A model generated the notes under the pieces. It was not told the origin of the DNA. It saw only the letters and a program-made list of their open reading frames with translations, and searched no databases. The translations under genes and the position numbers were made by a program. Positions 56,747 through 64,000 of a DNA stretch of 64,000 nt are shown one piece after another (within the stretch, counting starts at the first letter, position 1; every line of letters starts with the position of its first letter). The stretch is from G963663315 sp963668255 (GTDB taxonomy: Bacteria > Pseudomonadota > Gammaproteobacteria > Arenicellales > Poriferihabitantaceae), in assembly GCA_965116595.1 (NCBI GenBank), contig OZ220708.1:248001-312000 (forward strand), in the 5' to 3' direction.

Positions 56747-59523
56747 TGCAGCCTCGCCTCCCGGATCTGTTCGGCTACCGCATAGACCGCGTCCAGCTCG
56801 GTCGCAAGCCCCCGTTCCTTCATGAGGCGATGCCGCGCCGCGACTTCGGTTTCCTCCGTCTGCGCAAGCGCCATGGCCAGGGCCGGCGGAACGTTGCGAA
56901 ACAGCATCGGCGGCTGTCCGGAGAGCAACACTCCCTCGGAGTACTGCCCCGACGACTTGCGCGCCTCGGCAAGCAGCAGCAGATCCTCTTCCGACAACTT
57001 CTTGAACCGCCCTACTTCGGTGATCTCCTCCTTCGGCATCGACAGGCAGATCCAGAACTCCGCCATGTTCAGAATCTTCTGGGCATCGTCCGGAAAGTCT
57101 GCCAGGTTCTGGGTGGCGAGCCACAGCCACAGGCCCCATTTACGCCACATCTTGGAGCCCCGCGCCAGGTAGTCGGCGAGCAGGGGATTGGTGGTGGTGA
57201 CGTGCGCCTCGTCGATCATCACAACCGACTGCCGCCCGCCGCCTCTTCGCCGTTCGGCGTCGCGCTGGATGGCGTTCATCAGCCCTATGAAGGCGAGCGC
57301 CAACATGTCCTTGTTGTCGTCCCCCTGGGCTATCTTTCCGATATCGACGATGGTGACGTCGGCCTCCGGCCACAACTCGCCTTCCCGGTCGAAGATACGG
57401 GCGCGGAAGCCGTCCAGGAAGTACCTGGCGCTGTCGCGCAGCTCCTGGATTCGTTTACGGTACTGGTCTTCGACCGGATGTTTCTCCCCGTGCGGCACCG
57501 TCCCATTAGCATAGTCCCCGAGCATTTCGACGAAGTGCGAGATCGTGGCATGCCGGTCTCCGGCCGCACGCGCCCGGCGCGCCGCATCGATCAATGCCGC
57601 CCGCACCATGGTGCGATCCGGGCGGGTGTATTTCGCTTCCTCGCGCGGATCCGCGCCGGTGATGATCAGGCGCGCGGCCAGTTCCATCTCCCCCAGGAAG
57701 TCGATCTGGTCCTCGTCGTTGTCCGGATCGCCCTGCAGTTCGATCTGTTCCGCGAGCATTCGCCCAGAACTCGCAAAAGGCGGAAGGGGCACATTCGCCT
57801 GGTCCAGCCGCGCATAGTGGACCGAAAGCCCGCAGCGTTTGAAATGGTCGCCGAGCAGCCTGAAACTGTCCCCGACGTCGACGATGTAGAGATGCGGTTT
57901 TCTCAAGGCCATCGTCTGCAGCGCCAGGTAGTTCAGAGTCGCTGACTTGCCGGTCCCGGTCGGTCCGATCAGCAGCAGGTGCGGCGCCTTGTCGCGGTCC
58001 TCTGGATGCAGGATGTCGAGCATGATCGGGGAACCGGATCGGTCATAAAAGACAAACCCGGGCTTGCCGGAGCCATTGGCCTTTCCCCACAGGGGCGACA
58101 TTGCCAGCAGGTTGACCAGGAAATGGAGCTTTTCGCGGTAGAGGTAGCGATCGCAGTCCGGCTGGTATCCCATCGGCAGATAGTGTATGTACTCATCGAG
58201 AGGGAACAGGTCGACGGCTGGATCGAGAACATCGATGTGGGCGGCCTGACAGACCGAGCGTACTTCGGTCATGCGCTCCTCCAGTTCCGCCCGATCCCGG
58301 CCCTGAAGGTAGAAGCCCATGGTCGCCGGGAAGATCGGATTGCCCCTGGCCATCGCGGCCTGACATTGCTCGACCTCCTCGTTCGTCAGCCGACTTTCCG
58401 CATTGTCGCTGCGCGATCGTTTCCAGATGAAGTCCAGCCGGCGGGCAATCGCATCCTGGGGTGAAAAGACGATTGTGCAGGCAAAGATCGTGCCGGCCGG
58501 CAACCGGTCGAACAACGCGGCGGTCCGGGCCCGTCCGGCGGACTGCTCAAGCGTCAGGATGCCGGGGTCCGGTTCCCGGGTGAAACCCAGGACCGGCAGG
58601 TAGCGGTGCGGACGGCCGTCGAAGATCCAGTTGCCGTTCTCAAGATCGGATTTCGGGCAATGCTTGAGCACCCCCTGTCCCAGGTCGTATCCTTCGGGAA
58701 ATGCGTGTCCATCGGGGAGTTCGTGGTCCGCCAGATAGTCCCAGGCATTATCGTAGGCAAGCGGAGCCGGGTTCAGCCAGGCGGTCATCCAGTTGTGCAG
58801 GCCTCCCGGACCGACCCGGCGCGCATCGATGCCGGCGGCCGCCAGGCCGTTGACCAGGTTGCGCACGACGGCATTAAGTTCGTGAGGTGGCCAGTTGCCG
58901 GAACGGTCCGGATACTGGCGTGCGTCGAAACGCCGGGTGACGACCAGGCGAATGCGCCGGATCCGTCCGCCCCAGCGGGTACCCGTGTGGGCGTCTTCGA
59001 AGATCCCGCCCGGCTTTCCGATATCGCGCAGGTGCGCCTGCATGACGTCGAAGTAATGACTGCTGAATGCGTTCAGCTCGGACCCGATCGCGGTCGCGTA
59101 ACCGCGGATTCGGTGCGCCGCCTCGAGCAGCGGCTCATCCTGCATGAAGAGCTGGACGATCCACGGGTCCTGATCCCGGTGCGGAATCGACGAGAAAGCG
59201 GTCGTCATGCGAAATATCATGTCTTCCAGTTGCTTTTCCGATCGCGCTTCGGCGTCCACCGCGTCCAGCTCGAGTACAACGGCGCAACTGGTGCAGTCGG
59301 CGAGTCCGAACACCTCGTGTTCCGGATCATGGCCGGCGAATCTCAGAAAGTTGCTGAAGGATGGCGGACGTTCGTAGGATTGCCGGATCTGCGAGCGGGG
59401 CATCGCGCTTTCCGGAAATGGCGCAATGCCGAACCAGAGGCCGATCCGCCTCAGCCATTCGAGCGCCCTTACCGGGTTCACGGCGCGGTCCCGGTCGGGG
59501 TGATAGCGATACGGAATATTCAT
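56743..59523 (-). CDS. traC: TraC-like conjugation ATPase (PFL_4706 family)
   Basis: A 926-residue VirB4/TraC-type ATPase. Walker A GPTGTGKSATLNYLAL (residues 520 on), Walker B SVVMIDEAHVTT, and a later RQ-type motif (WLATQNLADFPDDA) identify it. The N-terminal half is the usual membrane-associating domain (SNFLRFAGHDPEHEVFGLADC). It energises assembly of the mating channel and pilus. The reading frame is intact; its last codons EQIREARLQ are also found at 50150, the copied junction. It overlaps the lipoprotein gene upstream by four bases. Confidence 0.92.
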   Translation of the reverse strand: MNIPYRYHPDRDRAVNPVRALEWLRRIGLWFGIAPFPESAMPRSQIRQSYERPPSFSNFLRFAGHDPEHEVFGLADCTSCAVVLELDAVDAEARSEKQLEDMIFRMTTAFSSIPHRDQDPWIVQLFMQDEPLLEAAHRIRGYATAIGSELNAFSSHYFDVMQAHLRDIGKPGGIFEDAHTGTRWGGRIRRIRLVVTRRFDARQYPDRSGNWPPHELNAVVRNLVNGLAAAGIDARRVGPGGLHNWMTAWLNPAPLAYDNAWDYLADHELPDGHAFPEGYDLGQGVLKHCPKSDLENGNWIFDGRPHRYLPVLGFTREPDPGILTLEQSAGRARTAALFDRLPAGTIFACTIVFSPQDAIARRLDFIWKRSRSDNAESRLTNEEVEQCQAAMARGNPIFPATMGFYLQGRDRAELEERMTEVRSVCQAAHIDVLDPAVDLFPLDEYIHYLPMGYQPDCDRYLYREKLHFLVNLLAMSPLWGKANGSGKPGFVFYDRSGSPIMLDILHPEDRDKAPHLLLIGPTGTGKSATLNYLALQTMALRKPHLYIVDVGDSFRLLGDHFKRCGLSVHYARLDQANVPLPPFASSGRMLAEQIELQGDPDNDEDQIDFLGEMELAARLIITGADPREEAKYTRPDRTMVRAALIDAARRARAAGDRHATISHFVEMLGDYANGTVPHGEKHPVEDQYRKRIQELRDSARYFLDGFRARIFDREGELWPEADVTIVDIGKIAQGDDNKDMLALAFIGLMNAIQRDAERRRGGGRQSVVMIDEAHVTTTNPLLADYLARGSKMWRKWGLWLWLATQNLADFPDDAQKILNMAEFWICLSMPKEEITEVGRFKKLSEEDLLLLAEARKSSGQYSEGVLLSGQPPMLFRNVPPALAMALAQTEETEVAARHRLMKERGLATELDAVYAVAEQIREARLQ

Positions 59524-59930
59524 CGCAGACTCCCTTCGCGCATCGCCTCGCCCGGTAGTGCGAACAGGCCCGTAGTCGTGTGCAGATAGAAAGCGGTGCT
59601 GTAGCCGGGCACTGGATATCCCTGTGTCGTCAGGTGCGGGAACACGTACAGCAAAAGACGCGGATTCCGAAGTTCCGGGAACAGCGCGTCCAGTTCCCGG
59701 TCCACTGAACGGCTCCAGGAGTCGAGATTGCCGCCTGCGGCTCCGAATTGCTCACCGAGCAGGACGGAACGCTCGCTGCCGCTGCGCCAGATCTGCTCGG
59801 TGGTTGGCCCGTCGCTGTCGAAGATCTCCTCCCGCGGCGTGCCAGCGCAACTGGCCAGGAGCAGGCACACGGACACGATTCCGGCCTGGAATATCCTGCA
59901 CAGGCCTATGGGGAGCGCTTGAATAAACAT
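59520..59930 (-). CDS. Conjugative-transfer lipoprotein (TIGR03751-type)
   Basis: A 136-residue lipoprotein: MFIQALPIGLCRIFQAGIVSVCLLLASCAG, with Cys after LLAS as lipobox. The body has WSRSVDRELDALFPELRNPRLLLYVFPHLTTQGYPVPGYSTAFYLH, the family's typical block. ATG at 59930 was chosen because the signal starts there and the codon overlaps the previous stop by one base. It sits between the PFL_4705-type gene and traC, as in related ICEs. Probably an outer-membrane-anchored part (VirB7-like role). Confidence 0.8.
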   Translation of the reverse strand: MFIQALPIGLCRIFQAGIVSVCLLLASCAGTPREEIFDSDGPTTEQIWRSGSERSVLLGEQFGAAGGNLDSWSRSVDRELDALFPELRNPRLLLYVFPHLTTQGYPVPGYSTAFYLHTTTGLFALPGEAMREGSLR

Positions 59931-61294
59931 CAATCCAGTCCCCCGCTCTGAAGTTCCGTAACGGCGGGCGCCACATGCCGCAGCGCCCGCCCGTTCCGGT
60001 CGTAGTCGATCGGAATCTGCACCGAAGTATGGACCGTGACGATCTGCCCGGGCGGCGCCACCACTGCGTCGAACGTGTCGCGAGCCCGTTCGGCGACGAT
60101 CCGCGCCCATTCCCGGAATCCCGCGGACGCGCCCTGGCCGAGTGCGAACTCCCCGGGCGAGCCGGTGACGATGGAAGACAGTCCGCCTTCGGGCGTCCGG
60201 ATGGTCGTGTTCTGCGCTTGCGCGAACGCATCCGCTGCGCCAGCGGCGAATCCGGCGCCGAACATATTCCTGAGCGTTTCCCCGGTATTGCTGACGTACT
60301 GCCCAGGCAGGCAGGGATAGCCCTGTTCGTTGGATATCCAGGCGATGCCCCGATCCCCTTCCCCCGGGTTTTCCGGAAAGGAGGAGATCGTACCGTCGGC
60401 GAACACGAAGGTGACGCTGGTCAACCGGCCGGTCACGCATTCGAGCGCGGCGTCGCCGATCGCCACGCCGGACCAGATCGTCTCAGCGATCTCCGGCAGC
60501 CGTCGGCTGTTGGGCATCAGGTTGTCGGTTCCGGTCAGGATTTTGAACGGCAGGGGAGCGTTGACCTGGCCGTCGACCGGCACCCGGCCAATCAGCGCGG
60601 TTAGGCTGCGCGAGCGCACCAGGACGGCATCCCGGGGAATCGTGTAGGCCGGATCCGGCGGTGGGGTTTCCGCCGACCCGCCTGCGGTCGCGATCCCGAA
60701 CTGGTCTGTCTCCAGTCCCGATAGCTGGGCGAATTGGTCCGGCAGGGTTGCCGATCCGCCTCCCCCGGGCGCCTGTCCGGCCCCGGAGAACCAGATCCGC
60801 CCGTCGGGCCCCGGTTCGCCGCGGCCACGGCCGGATTGCACCGGGTAGTCCGGTTGCTGCAGCAGCGATGTCATTTCCGTCATCAGCCCTTGCGTGCGCG
60901 CCTCAAGGGTCTCCCTGAGCTGATCGAGTTCGGCGTCGCGGGCTTCCAGCTCCCGCTGCAGCGCCGCGGTGCGCTCCGCCTCGGCCTGGTCCCTCGATTG
61001 CTCGCGGGTTCTGAATTCCTCCTCGATGCCGCTCTGGAAAGACTCCACGCCGGCCTTCAGATCCTCCATGTGGCTCCGCATGGCCTCCAGCCCGCCTGAA
61101 AGCGCGGACAGGGTTTCCGCCGGCAGGTCCGCCGCCTGGCTGACCGGCGTCCTGGCCGCCGACTCCGATGCCGTGGGTGCGCCCGATCCAGTCGCAGTTG
61201 TACCGAGACGCAGCGCCACCGCCACGACCGCGCCCACGATCAGCAGACCCGCCCCGATGATCAGGACTTTCGAAGTCGAATTGCGCGTGGCCAT
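59930..61294 (-). CDS. ICE conjugation protein, PFL_4705 family (TraB/VirB10-like)
   Basis: A 454-residue bitopic protein: cytoplasmic tail, membrane helix (VLIIGAGLLIVGAVVAVAL, about 10-28), a coiled-coil (ESFQSGIEEEFRTREQSRDQAEAERTAAL), a Pro/Gly-rich part and a VirB10/TraB-like beta domain (YTIPRDAVLVRSRSLTALIGRVPVDGQVNAPLPFKILTG). This is the TIGR03752 type. It bridges inner and outer membranes and transmits ATPase energy to the channel. Six bases downstream of the PFL_4704-type gene. Confidence 0.85.
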   Translation of the reverse strand: MATRNSTSKVLIIGAGLLIVGAVVAVALRLGTTATGSGAPTASESAARTPVSQAADLPAETLSALSGGLEAMRSHMEDLKAGVESFQSGIEEEFRTREQSRDQAEAERTAALQRELEARDAELDQLRETLEARTQGLMTEMTSLLQQPDYPVQSGRGRGEPGPDGRIWFSGAGQAPGGGGSATLPDQFAQLSGLETDQFGIATAGGSAETPPPDPAYTIPRDAVLVRSRSLTALIGRVPVDGQVNAPLPFKILTGTDNLMPNSRRLPEIAETIWSGVAIGDAALECVTGRLTSVTFVFADGTISSFPENPGEGDRGIAWISNEQGYPCLPGQYVSNTGETLRNMFGAGFAAGAADAFAQAQNTTIRTPEGGLSSIVTGSPGEFALGQGASAGFREWARIVAERARDTFDAVVAPPGQIVTVHTSVQIPIDYDRNGRALRHVAPAVTELQSGGLD

Positions 61295-61300
61295 ACTTAA

Positions 61301-62224
61301 TCAGCGCCCTTCCATGTCATCCGGCTCCGGTACGTCCCGGACGGCGGACAACTTGCCGTAGATACCCAGCGCCTCGGCGAAGGGCCGGTCGGACACCAGA
61401 TAGAGCGCGGTTTGAGCGCGCGCCAGCAACCTTCTGTGCTGGAAGGCTGCGGCGCGCCATCGTCCGACGATGCGCCGTGGATCCAGGTGGATCGGCGCAT
61501 CCTGGAGATTGGTTACCTGCACCGCCGTGACAAATAACCCTCCGTGTTCCCAGCTCGCGACCGGCCGGGTGGACGCCTGGCTGAACCGGATCAACCGGAC
61601 CGGTTGATCCGCGACGGTTGCCGAACGCAAGCCAGGGAGCGTCCCGGCAAACCGTTCGGGGGCGTACAGTTGCTGTGCGGCGAAGCGCACCAGGTCGATA
61701 TAGGTTGGACCGCCTTGTGGCGGGTCCAGCGCTTCGTCGGGAATATTCGACGATTCGGCCCCGGCCGGATTTTGTGCATCGAGCATCGATTGCCGGACGA
61801 TTTCAAGCGGTCGGCCGGACACGTTACCCGGGACGGCGTGCAGATCAATCGGCAGAATCTGCCCGTCGGCCAACTGGGCGTGCAGCCGGGTGGTCACTGG
61901 ACGATTCGCCACGATCAGCAGATTGCGGTCGTAGATCTCCGGCTCCAGGGCATCCGCCGCATCCGGCGCGACGCTGATCCGGACCGGTGAATCGAACACC
62001 AGGCGTTGTTCGTACCCGACGGCCATCGTGACCGCCAGCGGCGTGCCCTGGTAGACGAGACGTTGCGGCTCCGTCGAGACCCTTGAGGCCGACTGCGGAT
62101 GCTCCGGTTCGACCAGGCCGAAGTCCTGCAGAACCTGCTGATCGGTTGGGCCGGGTTCCCCGGCGGCGGCCGCAAAGGCCAGGCACAACATGGCCGATGC
62201 ACAGAATACGAAGCGGCGGTTCAT
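61301..62224 (-). CDS. ICE conjugation protein, PFL_4704 family (TraK/VirB9-like)
   Basis: A 307-residue exported protein. Signal peptide MNRRFVFCASAMLCLAFAAAA; the mature part begins TDQQVLQDFGLVEP and continues as a beta-rich TraK-like domain (GTPLAVTMAVGYEQRLVFDSPVRISV, NLLIVANRPVTTRLHAQLADG). It should form the outer-membrane core complex with the PFL_4705-type protein and the lipoprotein. The stop-start order and spacing are those of the TIGR03749 gene in relatives. Confidence 0.82.
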   Translation of the reverse strand: MNRRFVFCASAMLCLAFAAAAGEPGPTDQQVLQDFGLVEPEHPQSASRVSTEPQRLVYQGTPLAVTMAVGYEQRLVFDSPVRISVAPDAADALEPEIYDRNLLIVANRPVTTRLHAQLADGQILPIDLHAVPGNVSGRPLEIVRQSMLDAQNPAGAESSNIPDEALDPPQGGPTYIDLVRFAAQQLYAPERFAGTLPGLRSATVADQPVRLIRFSQASTRPVASWEHGGLFVTAVQVTNLQDAPIHLDPRRIVGRWRAAAFQHRRLLARAQTALYLVSDRPFAEALGIYGKLSAVRDVPEPDDMEGR

Positions 62225-63000
62225 GAACCGCCCCCGGAAAGATTGATGCGCTCCGGGTCGGCGGTGAAACCGTCAATCAGCAGCCCCCACTGGTTGCCGG
62301 TCGGGTCGATGTCCGCCTGGACGATGCGGACCCGGTAGCGGATGCCGATATCCTTGACCGGCAGACCGGACAACTCCTCCACCAGCCGGAAGTCCATACC
62401 GGCCTCCCAAACTCCGTCGCCGATCCGGTTGATCCGGTCCGGGCTGAACAGCGCTTCGGGAAGCGGATGCAGCGCCCGGCTGCGATCTCTCAGTTCGTTG
62501 ATTCCGGCACGATTGGCCAGGCGGGACAGATCGGTCAGCAGCCAGGTGCGAAAGCGCGGCGTCAGATACAGATTCAGCCGGTCGATGTTCGCGCGGTAGT
62601 CCCGCTGGCCGTCGGCTGGCCAATGGTAGAGCGCCTGCAGCGTCTGGTAACCGAAGCCATAGACGGTGTTCGCAGGCGGCGTGTAGGCGGTCAGGAACGC
62701 TCCCTGGGAAGTGTCCGGCGGTACATAGACGGGGATCCACTTTCTTGATTGCATCAGCGTGAACCCGAGTCCCGAGACAGTAACGACCAGAACCAGCACG
62801 ACGGCCATCAGCCCCCGGTTGATCGCCATCACCGTGTGCAGCGGCTTTACGTAGCCGTAGTCGGGGGGATTCGGAAGGCGTTTCGCGCTCCGCTCCGCCG
62901 CCTTCCGGTCATCGGGGGCCAGCGCGCGGTCATCGATCACGGGAGACGTCCTGGCATGCTTCTGTTTCTTGCGCTGGCCGAATCGGGGTATTTGCATCAT
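62221..63000 (-). CDS. ICE conjugation protein, PFL_4703 family (TraE/VirB5-like position)
   Basis: A 259-residue membrane protein. ATG at 63000 was chosen: it overlaps the previous stop by four bases (ATGA) and starts MMQIPRFGQRKKQKHART; an earlier ATG lies inside the other gene. Basic N-terminus, a membrane helix at about 62-82 (RGLMAVVLVLVVTVSGLGFTL) and a periplasmic beta-domain (MQSRKWIPVYVPPDTSQGAFLTAY). Matches the TIGR03746 type. Probably TraE-like, anchoring the pilus base. Confidence 0.8.
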   Translation of the reverse strand: MMQIPRFGQRKKQKHARTSPVIDDRALAPDDRKAAERSAKRLPNPPDYGYVKPLHTVMAINRGLMAVVLVLVVTVSGLGFTLMQSRKWIPVYVPPDTSQGAFLTAYTPPANTVYGFGYQTLQALYHWPADGQRDYRANIDRLNLYLTPRFRTWLLTDLSRLANRAGINELRDRSRALHPLPEALFSPDRINRIGDGVWEAGMDFRLVEELSGLPVKDIGIRYRVRIVQADIDPTGNQWGLLIDGFTADPERINLSGGGS

Positions 63001-63353
63001 CGATCCTCCCCGCGGCGCAGGACGTCCCAGCCGCCCTGATAGCCGATTCCCGGCCCGGCTCCGAGCGTGTTGCGCTGCCATCGCTTCAGCAGTTGCTGGT
63101 AGTAGCCGTCCGGCTTCTGCCGCTTGTGGACGACGATCAGCGCCTTGGAAGCCAGGCTTGCGCCGCCTCCGAGCAGGCTGCCGGCCAGCAGGCCGAAATG
63201 CAGTTTCCCGAAGACCGGCCCGGCGATCAGGGATCCGAGGATCGTGACAGCGAAACCGGTCGCGATCACGATCATCAGTTCGGTGCCGTTCAGCCCCCAG
63301 GCCATAACCGGCTGACGGCTGATCCGGTAGGTCGAGGGTAGGCGCGGATCCAT
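62997..63353 (-). CDS. TraL-like conjugation membrane protein (TIGR03750)
   Basis: A 118-residue protein with two adjacent hydrophobic helices (TELMIVIATGFAVTILGSLIAG and LHFGLLAGSLLGGGASL) after a PRLPSTYRISRQPVMAWGLNG start, the typical TIGR03750/TraL-like N-terminus. The basic C-terminus (KRQKPDGYYQQLLKRWQ) lies in the cytoplasm. Small TraL-like proteins are part of the inner-membrane complex of pilus assembly. Spaced 3 bases after the PFL_4702-type stop. Confidence 0.82.
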   Translation of the reverse strand: MDPRLPSTYRISRQPVMAWGLNGTELMIVIATGFAVTILGSLIAGPVFGKLHFGLLAGSLLGGGASLASKALIVVHKRQKPDGYYQQLLKRWQRNTLGAGPGIGYQGGWDVLRRGEDR

Positions 63354-63356
63354 CAG

Positions 63357-63749
63357 TCAGCTGCCTGGGAGTTCATCGAGGGCGGTTTTACCCTCGCCTA
63401 CGAAATAGGTCACCAGGAGTATCATGATGATGGCCACGATCACGCCCGTCACGAATTGCATCAGCCCGCCGTCGCGTTCCTTGTATATGCCCCATGCGCC
63501 TTGAACGATCATGTAGGCGGCGGCGAGGAATACGCCGATCGTCAACAGCGTGATCAGCAGGGTTCCAGCCTGTTTGATGGCTCCACCGATCTTGTCCATG
63601 ATGTCGTCGGGCTCCACCGCCAGCGCCGGCCGGCACAGAAGGGACAGGGAAAGGGAAAGGACGAACGCCTGCAGGCGCAGCCGGGCCGGGACGATCCGGC
63701 TCCGGAAGGCGTTGGATAAGGCCGTGAAACGGGAACTATTCTGGGTCAT
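63357..63749 (-). CDS. ICE pilin-like protein, PFL_4702 family
   Basis: A 130-residue protein starting MTQNSSRFTALSNAFRSRIV; the ATG at 63749 was chosen because the longer frame reads into the previous gene. A signal peptide (LQAFVLSLSLSLLCRPALAV) and two hydrophobic helices (LITLLTIGVFLAAAYMIVQGAWGIY and FVTGVIVAIIMILLVTYFVG) match TraA/VirB2-like pilins of the TIGR03745 type. After cleavage the two-helix product would form the conjugative pilus rod. No other pilin of this class is nearby. Confidence 0.82.
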   Translation of the reverse strand: MTQNSSRFTALSNAFRSRIVPARLRLQAFVLSLSLSLLCRPALAVEPDDIMDKIGGAIKQAGTLLITLLTIGVFLAAAYMIVQGAWGIYKERDGGLMQFVTGVIVAIIMILLVTYFVGEGKTALDELPGS

Positions 63750-63763
63750 GGTCAGGGTCTCTT

Positions 63764-64000
63764 TTAGTTGGGGCGAAAACCGATCGCCGTAAAAACGAGG
63801 AATACGAGCGCGAACGCCAGCAGGACGCCCGTCGCCATATACGGGATGTCGGAGCGGCTGAACCCGTTGGCGAAGACCCGTCTCAGGTACCAGGCGCACC
63901 ACAGCAGGGCCGTCGTCACGGTGACGGTGCTGATCAATGTCATGAGACCGTCGGCCGTGGCGCCGATGCCGGAGGTTGCGGCGAAGGTCTCGGCGATATC
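63764..64000 (-). CDS. ICE conjugation protein, PFL_4701 family (5' end outside window)
   Basis: The minus-strand frame is open from the window edge and reads 78 residues: DIAETFAATSGIGATADGLM, then a hydrophobic segment LISTVTVTTALLWCAWYL, RRVFANGFSRSDIPYMATGV and a second segment LLAFALVFLVFTAIGF. This matches the TIGR03758 type, a small two-helix membrane protein preceding the PFL_4702 gene in these ICEs. The start is not seen. Missing from automatic frame lists because it has no ATG inside the window. Confidence 0.7.
   Translation of the reverse strand, partial: DIAETFAATSGIGATADGLMTLISTVTVTTALLWCAWYLRRVFANGFSRSDIPYMATGVLLAFALVFLVFTAIGFRPN

Larger units (their letters stand above)
21640..64000. 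mobile_element. Integrative and conjugative element of the PFGI-1/ICEclc class in tRNA-Lys (right end outside the window)
   Basis: The element starts at a 3' tRNA-Lys fragment and contains: MobH-family relaxase, tyrosine integrase, type IVb pilus genes and the ordered T4SS genes of MPF type G (TraC, TraG, TraU and PFL_4701 to PFL_4711-type proteins). The tRNA fragment reads right to left, with its CCA end on the chromosomal side, so the regenerated tRNA gene must be at the far right end, not in the window. Known relatives PAPI-1 and PFGI-1 also use tRNA-Lys. Coupling protein TraD, SSB, TopB and ParA are not in the window and would be expected beyond 64 kb. Cargo with RM and abortive-infection genes sits between integrase and pil cluster. 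Whether it can still transfer is not known. Confidence 0.88.

Noticed and set aside
58606..59589. 327-codon plus-strand frame opposite traC
   Set aside because: Antisense shadow of traC caused by GC-rich codons; no motifs.

Overview
The window comes from a gammaproteobacterium: the left part has a divergent trxA/rhlB arrangement, ettA, def, argE and a diheme cytochrome b/cytochrome c' pair, all with gammaproteobacterial-type sequences. A genus cannot be named from the sequence alone. It divides into a chromosomal part (1 to about 21,640) and an integrative and conjugative element (ICE, about 21,640 to beyond 64,000).

Chromosome (1-21.6 kb): end of a SulP-type anion transporter, thioredoxin, RhlB helicase, a porin-like protein, a YHS-domain protein, ArgE, an FAD amine/amino-acid oxidase, cytochrome b561 with cytochrome c', EttA, a glutathione S-transferase, a CoA-transferase, a phosphoribosyltransferase, a hypoxanthine-type DNA glycosylase, peptide deformylase, a nucleobase permease with an extra C-terminal domain, a metallo-beta-lactamase-fold protein, and the four-gene set ATP-grasp / alpha-E / transglutaminase / Anbu proteasome-like peptidase.

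ICE left end (21.6-28 kb): a 50-bp 3' fragment of a tRNA-Lys(UUU) gene marks the attachment site. Its orientation puts the chromosome on the left and the intact tRNA gene beyond the right edge of the window. Next come a duplicated block of about 0.9 kb (leader hairpins, a DUF3577-like remnant and a small DUF1640-like membrane protein), HigBA and MazEF toxin-antitoxin pairs, the MobH relaxase and a tyrosine integrase.

Cargo (28-38 kb): a patchwork of intact and broken genes: truncated deacetylase, AbiTii protein, frameshifted fragments, two serine recombinases (one truncated), membrane protein, HNH remnant, alpha/beta hydrolase without a normal start codon, a BsuBI/PstI-like type II restriction-modification pair and a DUF262 remnant.

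Conjugation backbone (38-64 kb, mostly minus strand, visibly GC-richer): a type IVb pilus cluster (PilL, N, O, P, Q, R, S, a second pilin, V and prepilin peptidase) followed by the mating-pair-formation genes of the PFGI-1/ICEclc class (MPF type G) in their usual order, from TraG back to the PFL_4701-type protein cut by the window edge. Two convergent gene pairs of unknown function (48.7-50.2 kb and 55.3-56.7 kb) are copies of one another and interrupt this backbone. The junction of one copy carries the last codons of traC, which shows how the copy was made. These pairs and the tandem hairpin leaders are the least explained parts of the window.
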